Below are positions 34,175 to 44,760 of a DNA stretch of 64,000 nucleotides, piece after piece. This stretch comes from Xiphydria camelus (lineage: Eukaryota > Arthropoda > Insecta > Hymenoptera > Xiphydriidae): assembly GCA_963678675.1 (NCBI GenBank), contig OY783195.1, positions 6,706,001 through 6,770,000 of the forward strand, written 5' to 3'. Positions within the stretch are counted from its first letter, which is position 1, and each line of letters begins with the position of its first letter. The notes under the pieces are model-generated. The model worked only from the letters and a program-made list of their open reading frames with translations. It was not told the DNA's origin and made no database searches. The position numbers were made by a program, and so were the translations under genes.

Positions 34175-35205
34175 GAAAACTGACTGAAAATCTCCGTCGA
34201 AGATAGATTTTCTCGTCGCTTTCTCTTTCTCGTATCGAGACGCGATTCATCGGGGTGGTTCTAGATGCGAAGCTATATTGGTAGTTGTAATCTTCGATAC
34301 GATGAAACGTTCGAAAGAATCTAGAACGGAATCTGGGTGACCGCCGAAGGGGCGAAGCGAGAGGGTTCGCTCTGGTTCATTGATAATGATTTATGGTCGA
34401 ATGTACGAGATAAGTAGGTACCTAACTTCAATTATATAGTAGGTTATCGTATGTTTGCTGTAATAAGTACTACATGTGTTACTCTAGAAAAATAATTAGG
34501 TAATTCTTGGAGGGGTGATGAGAGAATGCTTCGGATCAGAGAGATACTGATTTATATTGAGTCCAGCGATAAGAGAATTTATGGATACGTAAGAAATATA
34601 AATATATTTTGCTTTCTTCTATCATTTTTTATATCTGCCTCTATTTTTATTTTACCTCATTCCTCTTTATTGAGGCGAAAACCGGCAGGAAGGAGAAATC
34701 GAATGGAAAGATACTGCGAACGAATTTAAAGATCGAATTAAAAACGAATTAAAAAGCGTTAACGCTACGAGTATTTTGCACCACACTCGATATCCAGGTG
34801 ATAGCAGCGTCCGTTTTAATTGACACGTCAAACCGGACATAATTATTGCTCGAACGCCAAGAGCACTTATACTCGTACCATAATGCAAGCAAATTTTTTG
34901 CTCATACGTGATAAGCTGTTAAGTTTTTCAAAAAACAATCTCGTTACTGTCTGAAAGATCGAAGAGGCTCGATCCAGTTCGTCGATGATAGCTGATATCA
35001 CGATCTCATAATTAAACTACTTTGTAAGCCCGTGTAAACTTAATTGGACTACGCTCTCGACGGACTTGTTCCTAAGGAAGCTGCAATTAATTTCTATTTC
35101 CATCAATTCTTGCCTATCCTGGCATACTAAGCGAAATGAACCCGTAAAGTAATCCCTACTAGAAGAAATAAATGTAAGTCTCCTCGATATCCCACCGCCT
35201 TTATG
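34175..35205. other. Intergenic, nothing recognised
   Basis: Mixed composition; short AT-rich frames without recognised families. Confidence 0.55.
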
Positions 35206-35466
35206 CACCGAGAAAAATAACTTGCTTAAAATGACAAAACGCATCTGGTTAAACGAATTTAGTTATTCTAATGAAAATACTAATAAGTTAAACCAAATAT
35301 TCAATTATTCTAACTACATGTTTAGTTATTCGAACTATATGTCTAGTTATTCTAACCAGAAAATTGTCAGCTTAACCAAACAAATGGGGGATCCATAATT
35401 CACCAAACGGTTTGGTTTATAGTCTCTAGGATTTTAATTAAATTGACCAGATAATTGTTCTCAGTA
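35206..35466 (-). mobile_element. MITE family A, copy 8
   Basis: CACCGAGAAAAATAACTTG to AATTGTTCTCAGTA. It has GACAAAACGCATCTGG, three TTAGTTATTC sub-repeats and GGGGATCCATAATTCACC. It lies 26 bp from the next family A copy in the same orientation. Confidence 0.9.
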
Positions 35467-35516
35467 TGGAGCAAGAAACAAATTAATAGCTACACTAAGA
35501 AAAATAACTTGTTTAA

Positions 35517-36482
35517 CCTTTATGTGACTGGGAAAAAAAACACCTTCTAATGACGCTGTAGGTACCTGGGTACCAACTATGATTTAAGTTGAAAGTAGCT
35601 AATTAAAGAGTTTGTATTTGCCATAAATATAGTGGGAAACGTATTTGTAGTTGAAAACACAAATTTATTATAAATTTTGATGCACGCCGCTGATCTCAAT
35701 CTTGCGCAGTGCTCCACGCACTGAAAGTTGCGTAGACAACCTTAGACCCGTCTGAAAAATTCTAGCGGCGCGAACTGTGCGGGAGTCAGTAGTGCGTTTT
35801 ACGTTGTCGCGTAAATAAGTTGAGAGAGAGTGGTCGTAACAAGTTGAAATTTACTGTTTATCGTTTGTTTCAAGATGGCAGATATTGATGGCCAAGTACC
35901 AATTCCTTAGAAATGGTACTTGGTCATCAAATAATGCAAGCTGCCGAAGTAAACAAGGATCGGCACCCCGTGATGCATCTGGACGTATTCCCGTTGTTGG
36001 AAGTTGCTACTTACGTCTAGAGTTGCGCCACAGACAACGCAAAACCAGAAAGTCGTGCACTTCTTGCATAAAGCCAGTTTGCAATGAACATCCTGTGAGC
36101 AAGACCGTTTGCGAAACTTGTAACCTACAGGCTGATTAGACTTTTGCAATAATTTATATATCATTTTTATATTATATACTTCTTGGCCAATAAAAATAAT
36201 ATGAAAACGTTTTCGTTGTTTTTTATACCGTAATATTATTAATTCTGTGGAAAATACGTAAAAGTACCCCGGTACCTAAACCGTCATTAGAGGGTGTAAA
36301 CATTTCAAATAATAATTTCTCGCTAAATTAATAATTGCAGTGACCAAAAAATGTTACATAATACACTAAATAGCTAGTTTAGAGATCTCGCAGAACCACC
36401 ACGTACAACGGCTCTTAATACGCAAATGAACACTGTCTAAAAATACAAAAGTTACCCGGGTACCTTCTCAGTCACATAAAGG
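35517..36482 (+). mobile_element. piggyBac-like element, internally deleted
   Basis: 966 bp, TTAA at 35,513-35,516 and 36,483-36,486. Ends CCTTTATGTGACTGGGAA and, inverted, CCTTTATGTGACTGAGAA, then sub-terminal GGTACC-rich words (TAGGTACCTGGGTACC at 35,569; GTACCCCGGTACC at 36,262; CCCGGGTACC at 36,455) that look like repeated transposase sites. Only the 3' tail of a transposase frame remains (35,885-36,139), so it cannot mobilise itself. A 14-bp hairpin sits at 35,892-35,926 (CCAAGTACCA mirrored as TGGTACTTGG). Family: piggyBac superfamily, from TTAA plus TIR plus the Cys/His tail. Confidence 0.9.
35885..36139 (+). pseudogene. piggyBac-type transposase C-terminal remnant
   Basis: An 84-codon frame. 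Its last 30 residues are RKTRKSCTSC then IKPVCNEHPVSKTVCETC, a C-x2-C-x4-C-x2-H-x6-C-x2-C arrangement (C58, C61, C66, H69, C76, C79). Known piggyBac transposases end in a cysteine-rich domain that binds the terminal repeats; this spacing and the PVCNEH segment resemble the insect members. The catalytic DDD core and N-terminus are absent (full proteins are about 500-600 residues), and the first 25 codons sit on a hairpin that is unlikely to be original coding sequence. A short polyadenylation-like AATAAA follows at about 36,190. Identification rests on the tail plus the TTAA/TIR context. Confidence 0.7.
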
Positions 36483-36742
36483 TTAAAATGACAAAACGCA
36501 TCCGGTTAAACGAGTTTAGTTATTCTAATAAAAATACTAATAAACTGAATCAAATATCTACTTATTCTAACTACAGGTTTAGTCATTCTAACTACATATC
36601 AAGTCATTCTGACCAAAAAATCATTAGTTTAACCAAACAGATGGAGAGAGAGAGAGAGAGAGAGAGGATCCATATTTCTCTCAACAGTTTAGTTATGATC
36701 TCTAGGATTTTGGTTAAATCGTCTAGGTTATCTTTCTCAGTG

Positions 36743-37518
36743 TACGCGTACCGATTTCCCGGGCGGAAGCGAAGAGAATCGTCCCGATCCTATCGTTATC
36801 GAATTTCATTAAAACGACAAAAAAGGCTCCGACCTATCCAGCGATTCGGTCGCGGATCGTGAAACAATCGCGAGGATTACGGCAGGAAGAGATCGGTACC
36901 GCGAGAAGCGCGAGCTACAACTATTTCTGCGTACCTATATACATCGAGCGCGTACTTCATATCGGCTGCACCGGAGAGATCGACATCGCAAGAAAGTAAT
37001 TATCGCGGGGATTTTTTACAAACCGTACTTCTCCTCGCGACGTGGAATTACCGATACAATTGGCTCTCCGTACCACCCACTCGTTAATATAAGATACGCG
37101 CGCGCGCGCAGCCTCGACCGACGGGAAAGCCGGAAAGGAACGAACGGAGAGCGGCGCTCAGATCGGTAACCGATAAGAAAGCCCCGCGCGTCTTATCTCG
37201 CAGCGTGACGCGCGTCGCACCGCGCGAATCGCTGCGGCTCGAATAGAAACGTCGCTTCCTCCTCCGGAGGACGTAGAGGATTGCGCGCGATGACTATCGA
37301 TTCTTCCGTGTAATCTTTAACGAGTAGAAGGGCTCGGAGACGCGGAGCGATCTGTACGCGTTTGGCTCGCATCTACATATCTCGTAATCAGATATATCGA
37401 ACGCGTTCGTGTGTTATGGTCGTGGAAAAAAAAAAGGACGACTCGAGAGGGATAACTTCAAGATCGCACTTCGGGATCGAACATGGTGGCTGCGTCTTGC
37501 ACCTGCGAGGGGAGCGCG
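36743..37518. other. CpG-rich intergenic, no gene recognised
   Basis: CpG-rich, with (GC)n at 37,099-37,110. Possibly a host promoter region, but no initiator-exon combination found. Confidence 0.5.
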
Positions 37519-38170
37519 TTTTAATTAATTAAATCCTGGTCACATCCTATATCAGGCTAAATTTGTATTTATATTGACAAAGGTTAGTTTAACTTTTGTT
37601 ACCTACCTTTAGAGAGATTTTTTAGTTGATTCGTTGAAATCGAGTTTTCAGAAAAGCTGCCATCGAATGTGTGATAAAATACATTTCGCGATGAAGTATC
37701 AAATATGTGTTTGTAGTTAGATTCGTGAAAAAAAAAAAAACGAGTTAAAAAATTTAATTTTCAGATGATTTTTTGTATCTACGGGAAGTGCGGTTGAATT
37801 AATTAAGTCGTGGTCAGATCGGATATCAAGGTACATTTTTAATTATTGTGAAAGGTCATGTCTCAATGTTCTTACCTTTAGAGAGATTTTTCAATCGTTT
37901 TATTAAAATCGAGATTTTAGAAAAGTTTGCGTCGAATGTGCAATAAGTACATTTCGCAGTGAAATATCGACAACGTGTTTATAAGTAAATTCGAGAAAAG
38001 AAAAGTGATTCAAAAAATTTGACTTTCGAAAGTCAACTTCTTCGGATAACTTCGATAATGAGATATCGAGGTAGATTTGTAATTACTTTAATAATAAAAA
38101 AAAGATTTCGATAGTTCTTACATTTAAAAAAATCATCCAATCGTTTCATCAAGATCCCTTTTTTAACTCG
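37519..38170 (+). repeat. Degenerate tandem repeat, about 2.5 units of 250-270 bp
   Basis: Unit starts: 37,519 (AATTAATTAAATCCTGGTCA), 37,793 (AATTAATTAAGTCGTGGTCA) and about 38,040. Each is followed in order by a GATATC-like word, TTTGTAATT or TTTTTAATT, TACCTTTAGAGAGATTTTT, AAAATCGAGATTTTAG and ACATTTCGC. Unit 3 is the most diverged and is truncated. Non-coding. Confidence 0.7.
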
Positions 38171-39488
38171 CGAAACAAATAGAAATAGATATCAATGTCG
38201 ATCGCATTGAAATCGACTCGAGTTCATAATGCAGCGAGTGCAACGGTACCCTGCAGCCATGCAACTATCGAGATCGATTTATGTAATCATCGCCAAAAAG
38301 AGAACCTTTGATTTTTCCAAGGCAAAAGTAATTTCGAAATCATTTCATCCGCTATCCGACGCGAAATCGCAATTCCCCCTTCGCGGGGTGACGCCCTCCC
38401 CGCAGCACGGTATATATACATACACATACTGAACGACGCGCAGAGATGAGTTACCCACACACGCGGTGCGTCTTCACGCACGCCACGCTTAGATAGATAG
38501 TTGCTTATGCACGCATTCACGTCTCTTCTCCGCCGCGCGCCGCAATCGCGCGTCGAGATAAAGGCACTCGTAACGAGCGCGCCTAGATAGGGCCGGGGGC
38601 GCGTTGCATATACGCGCTTACGCACACACGTGCACATGTGGTATGCCGTATAAGAACGGTGCGTCTTAACGAAGCCGCGCGCGGCGTTTATCTCGATCTC
38701 TTAATTACCCTAATCTCGATCTGAAGAAGGTGGCTCGAAGGGCCGAAACTGCCGCCGCGCTGCTACCTGTTTACCCCGCGACGCCGATGCCGGTTGGCTA
38801 CCTGCGCCACGGTGGACGCGACGCGTCTTTCGTCGCGGTCCAAACGGGGGGATGCTGTATTGTAGCATCGATTTTGTGGCTGGGTTTTGTTTTTTTTTCT
38901 CGGTGAGTGACGGGATGGGGCGCAGGTGTTTGGAAATTCTATCGGTCGAGATGCACTTTATTGGGACCCATTGGGGTTGCCACGCGTGACACGAAAAAAA
39001 ATGTTTGAATTGAATGAAAACGTTTTTGACGAGGCGGCGATGTGTGTAATTGCGTCTGAATGGTTCTGGCTAGGTGGATTTTGGAATATTTCGGGGGATG
39101 AGGAAACTATTGTTGATTTTGAAATGAAAATATCGCGTGATGTATAAATTGCAGTGGTAGCATAGTTAATCAAGAAAATGCAGCCGATGCGATCGAAACG
39201 ATTGCTAAACAGTAAAAAAGATCTGCAGTGCGGACTTATGTATCAACTATAACACTTTTTTTTATATTCAAATATATATTCATTGGTTATGAAAAAAAAT
39301 TCTTATTTATGACTAATAACCTTTCTAATAGGATCGTATTTAAATAAACTGGCATTTTTCCTTAATAATTGATCCTGCACGCAATAGATGCACGCTTTTA
39401 ATGGGACTTTAATTTTGCGATGAAAACAACTTGTGATTCAAATTGTTTCGAAGGCTAACGTCTACTCATCATCATCGTCCTAAAAGTA
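38171..39488. other. CpG-rich to AT-rich intergenic
   Basis: CpG-rich at 38,370-38,870 with overlapping frames (38,287-38,637 minus) lacking recognised domains. Nothing else supported. Confidence 0.5.
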
Positions 39489-39695
39489 CACCGAAAAAAA
39501 AGTAGTTATTGCAACTATGTTAAACTCAACTGCTCCAGTTTTGTAATCAGCACCAGTTTTATATAATTATCGCAACAATTCTTTTCCTCCGGTAACTAAA
39601 AATAGTTACGACAACTATAAAAACTGGTGCTAATTACCAAACTTGAGCAATTCCGTCCAAAATAGGTGTCACAACCACATTCATCTCTTTCAGTG
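39489..39695. mobile_element. MITE with ACCGAAAAAAAAGTAG ends
   Basis: 207 bp, TA-flanked. Ends CACCGAAAAAAAAGTAG and CATCTCTTTCAGTG. GCACCAGTTTTATATAATTA pairs with the mirrored ACTATAAAAACTGGTGC; CAACTGCTCCAGTTTTG mirrors CAAACTTGAGCAATTC. Confidence 0.85.
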
Positions 39696-40076
39696 TAAGT
39701 AAGGCAGAGATGTACTTAGTCACTCGCATCTCAACGAGTATTTACTCGAACGAGTTTCAAAACTAGAACTAAAACCCCGCCTAAAACACCCGCGCAAACA
39801 AAGATCGCAGCACTCTCTCTCTTTCACGATTTCCCTCGCCCTTTTTCCCACGTACTTCTATAGGTACACGAGAGCCACGCGCGTGGTGATGCAAGGAGTC
39901 CTACGCGAGAGCGCACGCACTCCCCTTTTTCCCCCCCTCTTCCAACGCCCGAAACGAAGAGGCGTAGCAGAGCCGATTTTCCGTGACGGATCGGTGGTCC
40001 CGCATAGATTCACACCCGCGGTCCCTTCTCCCTCCCTCTATATTCGACAAGAGTCAGGCAACACGTGAAACAATAA

Positions 40077-40838
40077 AGGTTACCGCACACTAGGGCGTCG
40101 CGTCGCGGCGCGGCGCGTCGCGTCGCGGCGCGTCAAAATACCGACTGGGATAAAATACATACAAATAAATGTACTACCGCACACTAGAGCGGCGCGGCGC
40201 GGCGCGTCGCGTCGCGTCGAGGACGGGGATTCTTCCCTTCGAATCCTTGGCGTCAAACGACGCGTCCCGACGGGACGGTCATAAAGACGGGTCGTCTTTG
40301 TCCGTCACACAATAGACGAAATTCGGAATATCGATTCTTACCACTCACTATCATCGCGATCGAAATACCTCGTGGTTAATATCGCGACTAGACGAGCGAA
40401 TTCTCCAAGACTGGCGCGTTTTTTATTGATAGGATGGATCCACGTTCTCTTCTTTCTATTTCTTTCTGACATCAATGCTATCATAAAAGCAAATTTCCTC
40501 ATTAGAACTACTGCTGCCGTCATACATCTTGTTGCACTGCTAGATACCGTCTGATTATAATATATTTTATAAAATTTACGGACATTCAAGTCCGAATCTG
40601 TCGGTTGCCGCCGGAAAAGTGGGCGATGCCACCATCCATCGCGGAGCGTCACCGAGCCGTGACGTAAAATTTACTGACATTCAGGTAAGAATCGCCGAGC
40701 ATCGCCGGGCATGTCGTAAAATTTATGGACATTCAGGTAATAATCGCCGGGCTTAGACGCACCCCAACGCGACCCGACGCGACCCGACGCGCCCCGACGC
40801 GACGCGACGCGCCGCGACGCCCAAGTGTGCGGTAACCT
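40077..40838 (-). mobile_element. PIF/Harbinger element, internally deleted
   Basis: 762 bp flanked by TAA at 40,074-40,076 and 40,839-40,841. Ends AGGTTACCGCACACTAGGGC and, inverted, AGGTTACCGCACACTTGGGC. Behind each end lies a long CG-rich run of (GCGTCGCG)-type words. A second, internal TIR-like end (TACCGCACACTAGAGCGG) begins at 40,171 in direct orientation, so the left end is duplicated or a related copy was inserted. TAAAATTTA(C/T)(G/T)GACATTCA(A/G)GT is repeated three times (40,566, 40,664, 40,711). The 3-bp TAA duplication and the transposase exon remnant on the minus strand place it in PIF/Harbinger. Confidence 0.85.
40342..40523 (-). pseudogene. Harbinger transposase N-terminal exon remnant
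   Basis: A minus-strand frame from an ATG at 40,523 (the same frame is open upstream to 40,652). It encodes a hydrophobic start (MTAAVVLMRK), a basic stretch (ERNRKKR) and WIHPINKKRASLGEFARL. A W(V/I)HPIN..R...GE(F/Y)..L motif after a basic run is characteristic of the N-terminus of animal Harbinger transposases. The frame closes at 40,338, but a GTAAGA donor at 40,341 would let the exon splice in phase 2 after DDSE. The DDE domain (about 250 residues) is missing because only 265 bp remain to the element end, so it is an internally deleted copy. Host-domesticated use is conceivable but unsupported. Confidence 0.75.
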
Positions 40839-41667
40839 TAAAGCACAAGCGGAGTGCAGTGAGAGAGTGAGAGGGGGGGGGGGAGGGAGAAAGGAAGAGA
40901 CGGCGGGAGGGAGGGAGAAAGAGAAGCTCCCAACGCTGACCACACCGCCGCGATCGCTACTCTCGCGTGGGAGTCACAAAGCGTTCTACACCTTCGTTCG
41001 GTTCCACGGAATCGACCAGCGCGCCTCTCATTGTCGACGGGAGTTTCAATTAGCCTCGGCGGCCCGGCCTCGGCTCTGGCCTCGGATCTGAGCTGCGTCG
41101 ATCAGGGCGGAAAGAGTGCCGCGCCTCGCTCCTTATGTATTTACGTCGCGGTATATCTGTACACATGTTGTGTGCGCATCGGGACAGGTGGGTGGAAACA
41201 GGTATCGAGCACTTGTGGCACGGAGTCGATCGATCTTGCGGGATTCCCGCGGTTATCGCCTCGGGAAAAGGCCTGTCCGACTACGTGTCTACCGCTTTGC
41301 TGCCAGCGCGGGTTCGATCCCACCCGTTGGAATCTATTCGAATATGTAAATGATCGGACAGCGCGCCAACGCGCACGGATAATTACGGCCCGTGTTCTTC
41401 GGGGTGGGCTCGCGTCGATAATACGCGATATGATGCGCGATGATACGTTTTGCGGGCACTTTTACGCGGTGGAGCGCCGGTGATCCGCGAGTAATTGGGG
41501 ATTTTGCGATTGCCGATATTTTCGGACGAGTGGACAGGAGCGCGGTGAGAGCGCACGGCGTGAATATTGCTCGTTGAGTGGTAAATGCAGCGCGGCGGGT
41601 TGTTAAATGATACGTATTATTTTGTGTGTCGAAGACGAAGTCAGATTCGAGATGAATTCGTTGTTTA
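40839..41667. other. CpG-rich intergenic, no gene recognised
   Basis: A G-rich purine tract at 40,860-40,925, then CpG-rich DNA. The three overlapping frames at 41,031-41,483 have no recognised domain. A T-arm-like word (GCGGGTTCGATCCCACCCG) at 41,317 is not part of a tRNA. Confidence 0.5.
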
Positions 41668-42147
41668 CAGAGAGAAGGAATTAGTTGGACCTACTAAAAA
41701 TTACTTGCAGCGTCACAAGTAATTATTTATTTACGCCAGTTAAATCTTTTTTCATATTAATTAAAATTGTTTCCTTGTAATCATACATATACTATTTCAC
41801 ATGATTATAAGGAAGAGATATTTATTTGATGTATTAAAAATTTCATTGATATAAATAAATAATTACTTCAATGTTTTAGAATTTCAAAATTTTTCATTTT
41901 GAATTAGGTACTTTAAATCTAATAAATCTTAAAAATGTATTAATTATTAATTTAATTATAAATTTGTTCATAATCTTTAAATTACGTATAGCACCGTTAT
42001 ATTTTTGATTTCCTGATATACCTAGGTAATATATAAAATTAATTGAATAACTGGTGTTATTTTATCAACTCGACAAAAAATGTCACCCCGTACTTGCGAC
42101 TCCGTAAGTCATTTTAAGTAGATCCAACGCGAATTCTTTTTCCTGTG
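41668..42147. mobile_element. MITE family F, copy 2
   Basis: Ends CAGAGAGAAGGAATTAGTTG and ATTCTTTTTCCTGTG, each next to TA. Arms: TTACTTGCAGCGTCACAAGT pairs with the mirrored GTACTTGCGACTCCGTAAG; GTTAAATCTTTTTTCATATT pairs with the repeat after 41,846. About 200 bp of AT-rich DNA at 41,880-42,080 is extra relative to copy 3 and may be a further, unresolved insertion. Confidence 0.75.
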
Positions 42148-42149
42148 TA

Positions 42150-42461
42150 CACTGAGAAAAAAAAAGATTAAAAATTATTCCGTTAGAAGAATAATCTGAG
42201 TACGAAAGGTAAAATAGATCAAAAACTATCCTAAGGGCCGGTTTTACCAACACGGTATAAACGCGGTATAGCGCTATACTGAGAATAACCAGCAATAAGC
42301 CTATGGTTATTCTCAGTATAGCGCTATACCGCGTTTATACCTGTTGGTAAAACCGGCCCTAAGGAAGGTTAAATTTTAAACCCTGGAAGGATAATTTTTG
42401 ATCTATTTTACTTTTCGTACTCAGATTATTATCCTTCTAACAGAATAATTTTTTCTCAGTG
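42150..42461. mobile_element. MITE M with a Harbinger MITE inside
   Basis: CACTGAGAAAAAAAAAGATT to AATAATTTTTTCTCAGTG, with TA outside each end. The arms GTTAGAAGAATAATCTGAGT, ACGAAAGGTAAAATAGATCA and AAAACTATCC mirror the right side precisely. The left TA (42,148-42,149) is shared with MITE F, and the centre is split at a TAA. Confidence 0.9.
42235..42359. mobile_element. Harbinger-type foldback MITE
   Basis: 125 bp, a near-perfect palindrome. Ends GGGCCGGTTTTACCAACACG and, inverted, GGGCCGGTTTTACCAACAGG, flanked by TAA (42,232-42,234 and 42,360-42,362). TATAAACGCGGTATAGCGCT and ATACTGAGAATAACC are mirrored exactly around an approximately 18-base loop. TIRs beginning GGGCCGGTTTTACCA with TAA duplications fit PIF/Harbinger MITEs. 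Confidence 0.9.
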
Positions 42462-42467
42462 TACGTA

Positions 42468-42701
42468 CACCCAGAGAAACGTTTATTTCAATACGAACCT
42501 ACTAGAAAGTTTATTAGTCACAGATAGGAATTTTTTTTCACAACGAATAAAGATCTATTTAAATGAAATAAATGTTTGCGTACATCCAGAAATGTTTATT
42601 TACTTTAAACTTCTGTTTGCTTTTTGTAAATAAATTTCTTCTTCATCGCGTGAATAAACTTTTCTATCAGATTTGTATTGAAATATAAATTTCTCTCGGG
42701 G
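42468..42701. mobile_element. MITE family G, copy 3
   Basis: CACCCAGAGAAACGTTTATT to AAATTTCTCTCGGGG, TA-flanked. ATACGAACCTACTAGAAAG mirrors CTATCAGATTTGTATTG. Lies 6 bp after MITE M. Confidence 0.8.
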
Positions 42702-43561
42702 TATAAAAAGTTATCGAATTTTTTGATGTGTGATTAGTCTTTCAACGGTCGCGGCTAAACGTCTGATGGAACTATAAACAAATTATTCTAACGGTAAATC
42801 AGAGACATGACCAATATCGAGTTCAAACACACATCGCTAGAAAACAGCTGCTCGCAACGAGAAGGATTAAACCTTCGATCGGTGACAACAGTAAAACACG
42901 GTTGAACCGTCGAGCGCCGCAAATTTCCAGTGTCATTAAAATGCGATTCCGCGAAAACTGCACGTGTTAGCAGTCCCCCGTTCGACGAAGCCCATATTAT
43001 ACGATATACGACAGTCCGTTCGATGGTCTCGGGATTATTGGTCCGATTAACAACGGCCGATACACTCGCGGTCAACGGAATTTTCGAATTCCGCTACGGA
43101 TGTCGAACGCAAAGCACAAGCCGGTGGTCCCGTCGACCCGGCGCGTCCGACGTAGTTTCGGCGAGTCGTGTGAACCCCGAAGTTACCCCCTCTATCCCCC
43201 CTGGAGTCGTAAAAGCCAGCCTGGCGCACGTCTGGCAATTTTGCCCGAGTCTTTTCGCTCGCACAATGGCGCCCCATAAATACCCCACCAAGTATACTGT
43301 CTTCGGGCGCGCTGCGCGATTTTCCCTCCCCTTCCGAAGCCGCTTGCGCACTCGAAATTAGTTTCTTGCGCGCGGCGGTTTTGCGTTGCGAACACGTGGC
43401 GAACATCGTCGTTACTGCCAAGTACCACGTGGGTTGGAAGTCGTTCAAAGTTTCCGCGAAGAAATTTCGGATAATTTCTAATCGCAGTGTTTTATCGGGG
43501 GTTGGTTTTGTAATCGTTCTTTTAGTATCGGTCGATATTTGAATCGTTATGGATTGATATA
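42702..43561. other. CpG-rich intergenic, no gene recognised
   Basis: Four overlapping frames between 42,930 and 43,577 on both strands, none recognised. Confidence 0.5.
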
Positions 43562-44117
43562 AAAACTGAGAAAACAATTTATTTGTACTTCATGAATGTA
43601 TGTTTGAATATGGCGAAATAAACATTTTCTTGGCTCAAGCAAATATTCGTTAACTACTAGAATATTTATTTGACACGATGAAATGTCTTGAAGGAACTAT
43701 TTGAATGAAATAAACAATAACTGACATATATTCTCTTATATTTCGTAATATTTGAAAATGTATTTATTAACTATTGATACAATTTTTTTCGGTACAACTA
43801 TTTTTGTTCAATATGATAAATAAAAATAATCCAAATTCTTTTTTCCGAACTAAAAAAACTGACAGTTTATTTGTAGTTAATAAATGCTTCTTTGAATATG
43901 GCGCAATAAATATTTGGTTGGCCCGAGTACATATTCGTTAACTATGATAATATTTATTTGATACAATTAAATATCTATTTTGAGGCAACGGTTCGAATGA
44001 AATAAACATTCCAATAATTAACGTAGGTATATTTTTTCGTCCCAACACGAAATATTTATTTAACTATACCTATTTAAAAATGCCTTTACTAGCTATTTAA
44101 AAAACTGCTTTCTCGGT
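43562..44117. mobile_element. Two family G MITEs in tandem
   Basis: GAATATGGCGAAATAAACAT at 43,610 and GAATATGGCGCAATAAATAT at 43,895 head two similar units, each followed by a GGC(C/T)(A/C)(A/G)G..ATATTCGTTAACTA block and TGAATGAAATAAACA. The second ends CTGCTTTCTCGGTG. The two units run in the same direction. Confidence 0.7.
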
Positions 44118-44760
44118 GAAGCTGTCAATAATTCGTAGAAATTGAAAAGCCAACAGGATGACTCCATTCCGTTCGAGCCGTATTTTCGCGATCGATCCCG
44201 GCGTCGACTCGCCCAACCCTTAAATTCCGCACGTCGGAAGACGCATATCTCTCATTCGGAAGTTCCGCGCGATAGGAAATCCCTGAAAGACGTCGCGCGA
44301 CGCGACGTGAAAAATGACTCGCCCCCACGCGACTGACGCGGATTCGTTTTCATCCCTAAAATTGCTTTCGAACTCGCGCGAGGAGTTCCCGCCGCTCCTC
44401 GGTTCCGCGGGGACGAGATTCCGAGGAAGTTTCCAAGTTCGGCTAAGCGGAAGGTAATAATCGACGTTCGACCGCGAGAGAAATATTCGACTTCGAGTCG
44501 CGGGGTTGATAAATGTACTAATTACCAAACGCGCTATAGTTATACACGTGTTCTCATTCCCCTAAATTTTGATCGTCTCTCGCTCGATTCTTCGCCGTCT
44601 AGTTATTTTTGGAAATAGCAACGAAGTGATGTTTCCCCGCGTTTTCCAAGAGTTTTAGGGTGCCTATTTTTTTTTTTTTCATTTACGAATTATCAGTCTT
44701 CCCGGGCAATGATAAGCTACAATTCAGTCTTCTCGCAATTTTTGTATTGCAGATTCCGTG
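44118..44760. other. CpG-rich intergenic
   Basis: No supported gene; frames at 44,125-44,528 overlap on both strands. Poly-T at 44,669-44,680. Confidence 0.5.

Larger units (their letters stand above)
35493..36742 (-). mobile_element. MITE family A, copy 9, split by a piggyBac-like element
   Basis: TA-flanked CACTAAGAAAAATAACTTG at the left; TTATCTTTCTCAGTG then TA at the right. Between 35,516 and 36,483 a TTAA element is inserted. Without it the sequence reads AACTTGTTTAAAATGACAAA, the normal left arm. A (GA)n run of about 23 bases at 36,644-36,666 expands the GGAGAGAGGATCC seen in copies 2 and 10. Confidence 0.95.

Noticed and set aside
39883..40068. 61-codon frame before the Harbinger element
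   Set aside because: Pro/Arg-rich low-complexity reading with no homology that I can recognise.
41317..41340. tRNA-like T-arm word GCGGGTTCGATCCCACCCG
   Set aside because: No A-box or acceptor stem at the required distance upstream.
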